A stretch of DNA of 64,000 bases from Candidatus Krumholzibacteriota bacterium. GTDB lineage: Bacteria > Krumholzibacteriota > Krumholzibacteriia > Krumholzibacteriales > Krumholzibacteriaceae. The notes under the pieces were generated by a model. It did no database searches. It had not been told where the DNA came from and worked only from the letters and a program-made list of their open reading frames with translations. The translations under genes and the position numbers were made by a program. Positions within the stretch are counted from its first letter, which is position 1. Each line of letters opens with the position of its first letter. Positions 63,410 to 64,000 of this stretch are shown here, in pieces. The stretch covers positions 124,001 to 188,000 of the forward strand of contig JAFGBF010000018.1 in the NCBI GenBank assembly GCA_016933255.1, given 5' to 3'.

Positions 63410-63946
63410 TCAGAGCAGCTCGCTTACCTTGAAAAGAGAGCTGAATTCATAACCTGCTTCAGCTATTTTCTCAGATGCGCCTTCCTCTCTGTCTACGAGA
63501 ACGCGGATTCCGGCCACCGCCGCTCCCTCTTTGACAATAGCGTCGGCGGCTTTGAGAAGTGAACCCCCGGTCGTGACGACATCCTCAAGGATCAGGACTT
63601 TCATGCCTTCTGCGATATTCCCCTCGATCTGCCTTTTTGTGCCGTGCCCTTTTGCTTCCTTGCGGACCAGAAGGCCTTCTTTTTCCTCGCCGCGCTCGGC
63701 CGACAGAGCCAGGAGAGCCCCGATGATCGGATCGGCTCCTATTACGGGGCCGGCAAAGGCGTCGTAATCGATCCCGGAAAAAGAATCAAGAAGAAGCCTG
63801 GCCGATAGAAAGAGCCCTCTTGAATGGAGAGTCGTCATCTTACCGTTGATGTAATAGCTGCTTTTCCTTCCGGAGACCAGGGTAAAATCACCTTTTTTTA
63901 TCGAACGTTTGATTATTATCTCTTTCAGTTCAGATCTTTCGTCCAA
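63410..63946 (-). CDS. pyrE: Orotate phosphoribosyltransferase
   Basis: 178 residues from a TTG start behind GGAGG. FTLVSGRKSSYYIN is the orotate-site signature, GPVIGADPIIGALLAL follows, LVRKEAKGHGTKRQIEG is the flexible catalytic loop, and VLILEDVVTTGGSLLKA is the PRPP-binding motif. It joins orotate and PRPP to make OMP in pyrimidine synthesis. The bases upstream to the window end carry a TATACT (minus strand, 63972-63977) that could be a -10, but the -35 would fall at the edge. Confidence 0.92.
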   Translation of the reverse strand: MDERSELKEIIIKRSIKKGDFTLVSGRKSSYYINGKMTTLHSRGLFLSARLLLDSFSGIDYDAFAGPVIGADPIIGALLALSAERGEEKEGLLVRKEAKGHGTKRQIEGNIAEGMKVLILEDVVTTGGSLLKAADAIVKEGAAVAGIRVLVDREEGASEKIAEAGYEFSSLFKVSELL

Positions 63947-64000
63947 ATCGATCCTCCAGGCTCAAATGACCAGTATAGAAAAGAAGATTTCAAAGATATC

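Noticed and set aside
1-64000. tRNA or rRNA genes
   Set aside because: Intergenic gaps were read for cloverleaf-like arms and CCA ends and for conserved rRNA segments; none was recognised.

Overview
The window reads as chromosomal DNA of a diderm (LPS-type) bacterium. It carries an LptD-family outer-membrane assembly protein, several lipoproteins, a PorX-type PglZ response regulator with a neighbouring histidine kinase, a Tricorn-type protease, a four-subunit succinate dehydrogenase and multihaem cytochrome motifs. This mix fits the FCB superphylum and nearby candidate phyla (Krumholzibacteriota, Eisenbacteria, Latescibacterota, Zixibacteria are possibilities). I cannot place it further without a search. 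Coding density is high, and TTG start codons preceded by good Shine-Dalgarno sequences are unusually frequent.

Layout. 1-5007: a truncated Tricorn-like protease and a convergent transglutaminase-domain lipoprotein, separated by a hairpin terminator. 5182-13628: a surface-polysaccharide locus starting at a near-consensus promoter (two tandem GDP-mannose-dehydratase-like enzymes, UDP-sugar dehydrogenase, dTDP-glucose dehydratase, UDP-GlcNAc 2-epimerase, Wzx-type flippase, WecA-type initiating transferase), without glycosyltransferases or a polymerase. 13731-28715: a long co-directional run with a catalytically stripped hydroxymethylbilane-synthase homologue, serS, a PorY/PorX-like two-component pair, tsaE-tsaB-rimI, purine nucleoside phosphorylase, accD, folC, a ROK kinase and an lptD with an extra inserted domain. 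28854-35269: HU with its own promoter and terminator, then a metallophosphatase/tetrahaem cytochrome whose frame is interrupted by one in-frame UGA at a likely selenocysteine site, then small zinc-ribbon proteins and a degenerate sensor kinase. 35388-45227: TPR/DUF4388 protein, acyl-CoA dehydrogenase, a cysteine-less TlpA-like lipoprotein, a LytS/LytTR pair, lipoamide dehydrogenase, an M16 peptidase and a small ferredoxin. 45335-51062: queH and an M23 peptidase facing a mrfB-mrfA DNA-repair pair. 51084-57722: accessory region with an asparagine-synthetase-like protein lacking the glutaminase cysteine, a gene-poor stretch with a 29-bp tandem repeat, an HNH endonuclease gene carrying three copies of a perfect 20-bp palindrome, and a formylglycine-generating-enzyme-domain lipoprotein. 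57861-63946: sdhCDAB, a Tat-exported glycosylasparaginase, a lipoprotein and pyrE.

The most notable observation is the probable selenoprotein at 29312-30685. The UGA lies between a lipoprotein signal plus the first metallophosphatase motif and the rest of the enzyme. It falls where I recall a conserved cysteine in the family (PCGC...GGLARRA). A GC-rich hairpin follows at a distance suited to a bacterial SECIS element, and the CxxCH haem sites downstream need the signal peptide upstream. Second is a set of pseudoenzymes that keep a fold but lose catalytic residues: the HemC-like protein, the TlpA-like protein, the AsnB-like protein and a degenerate sensor kinase.
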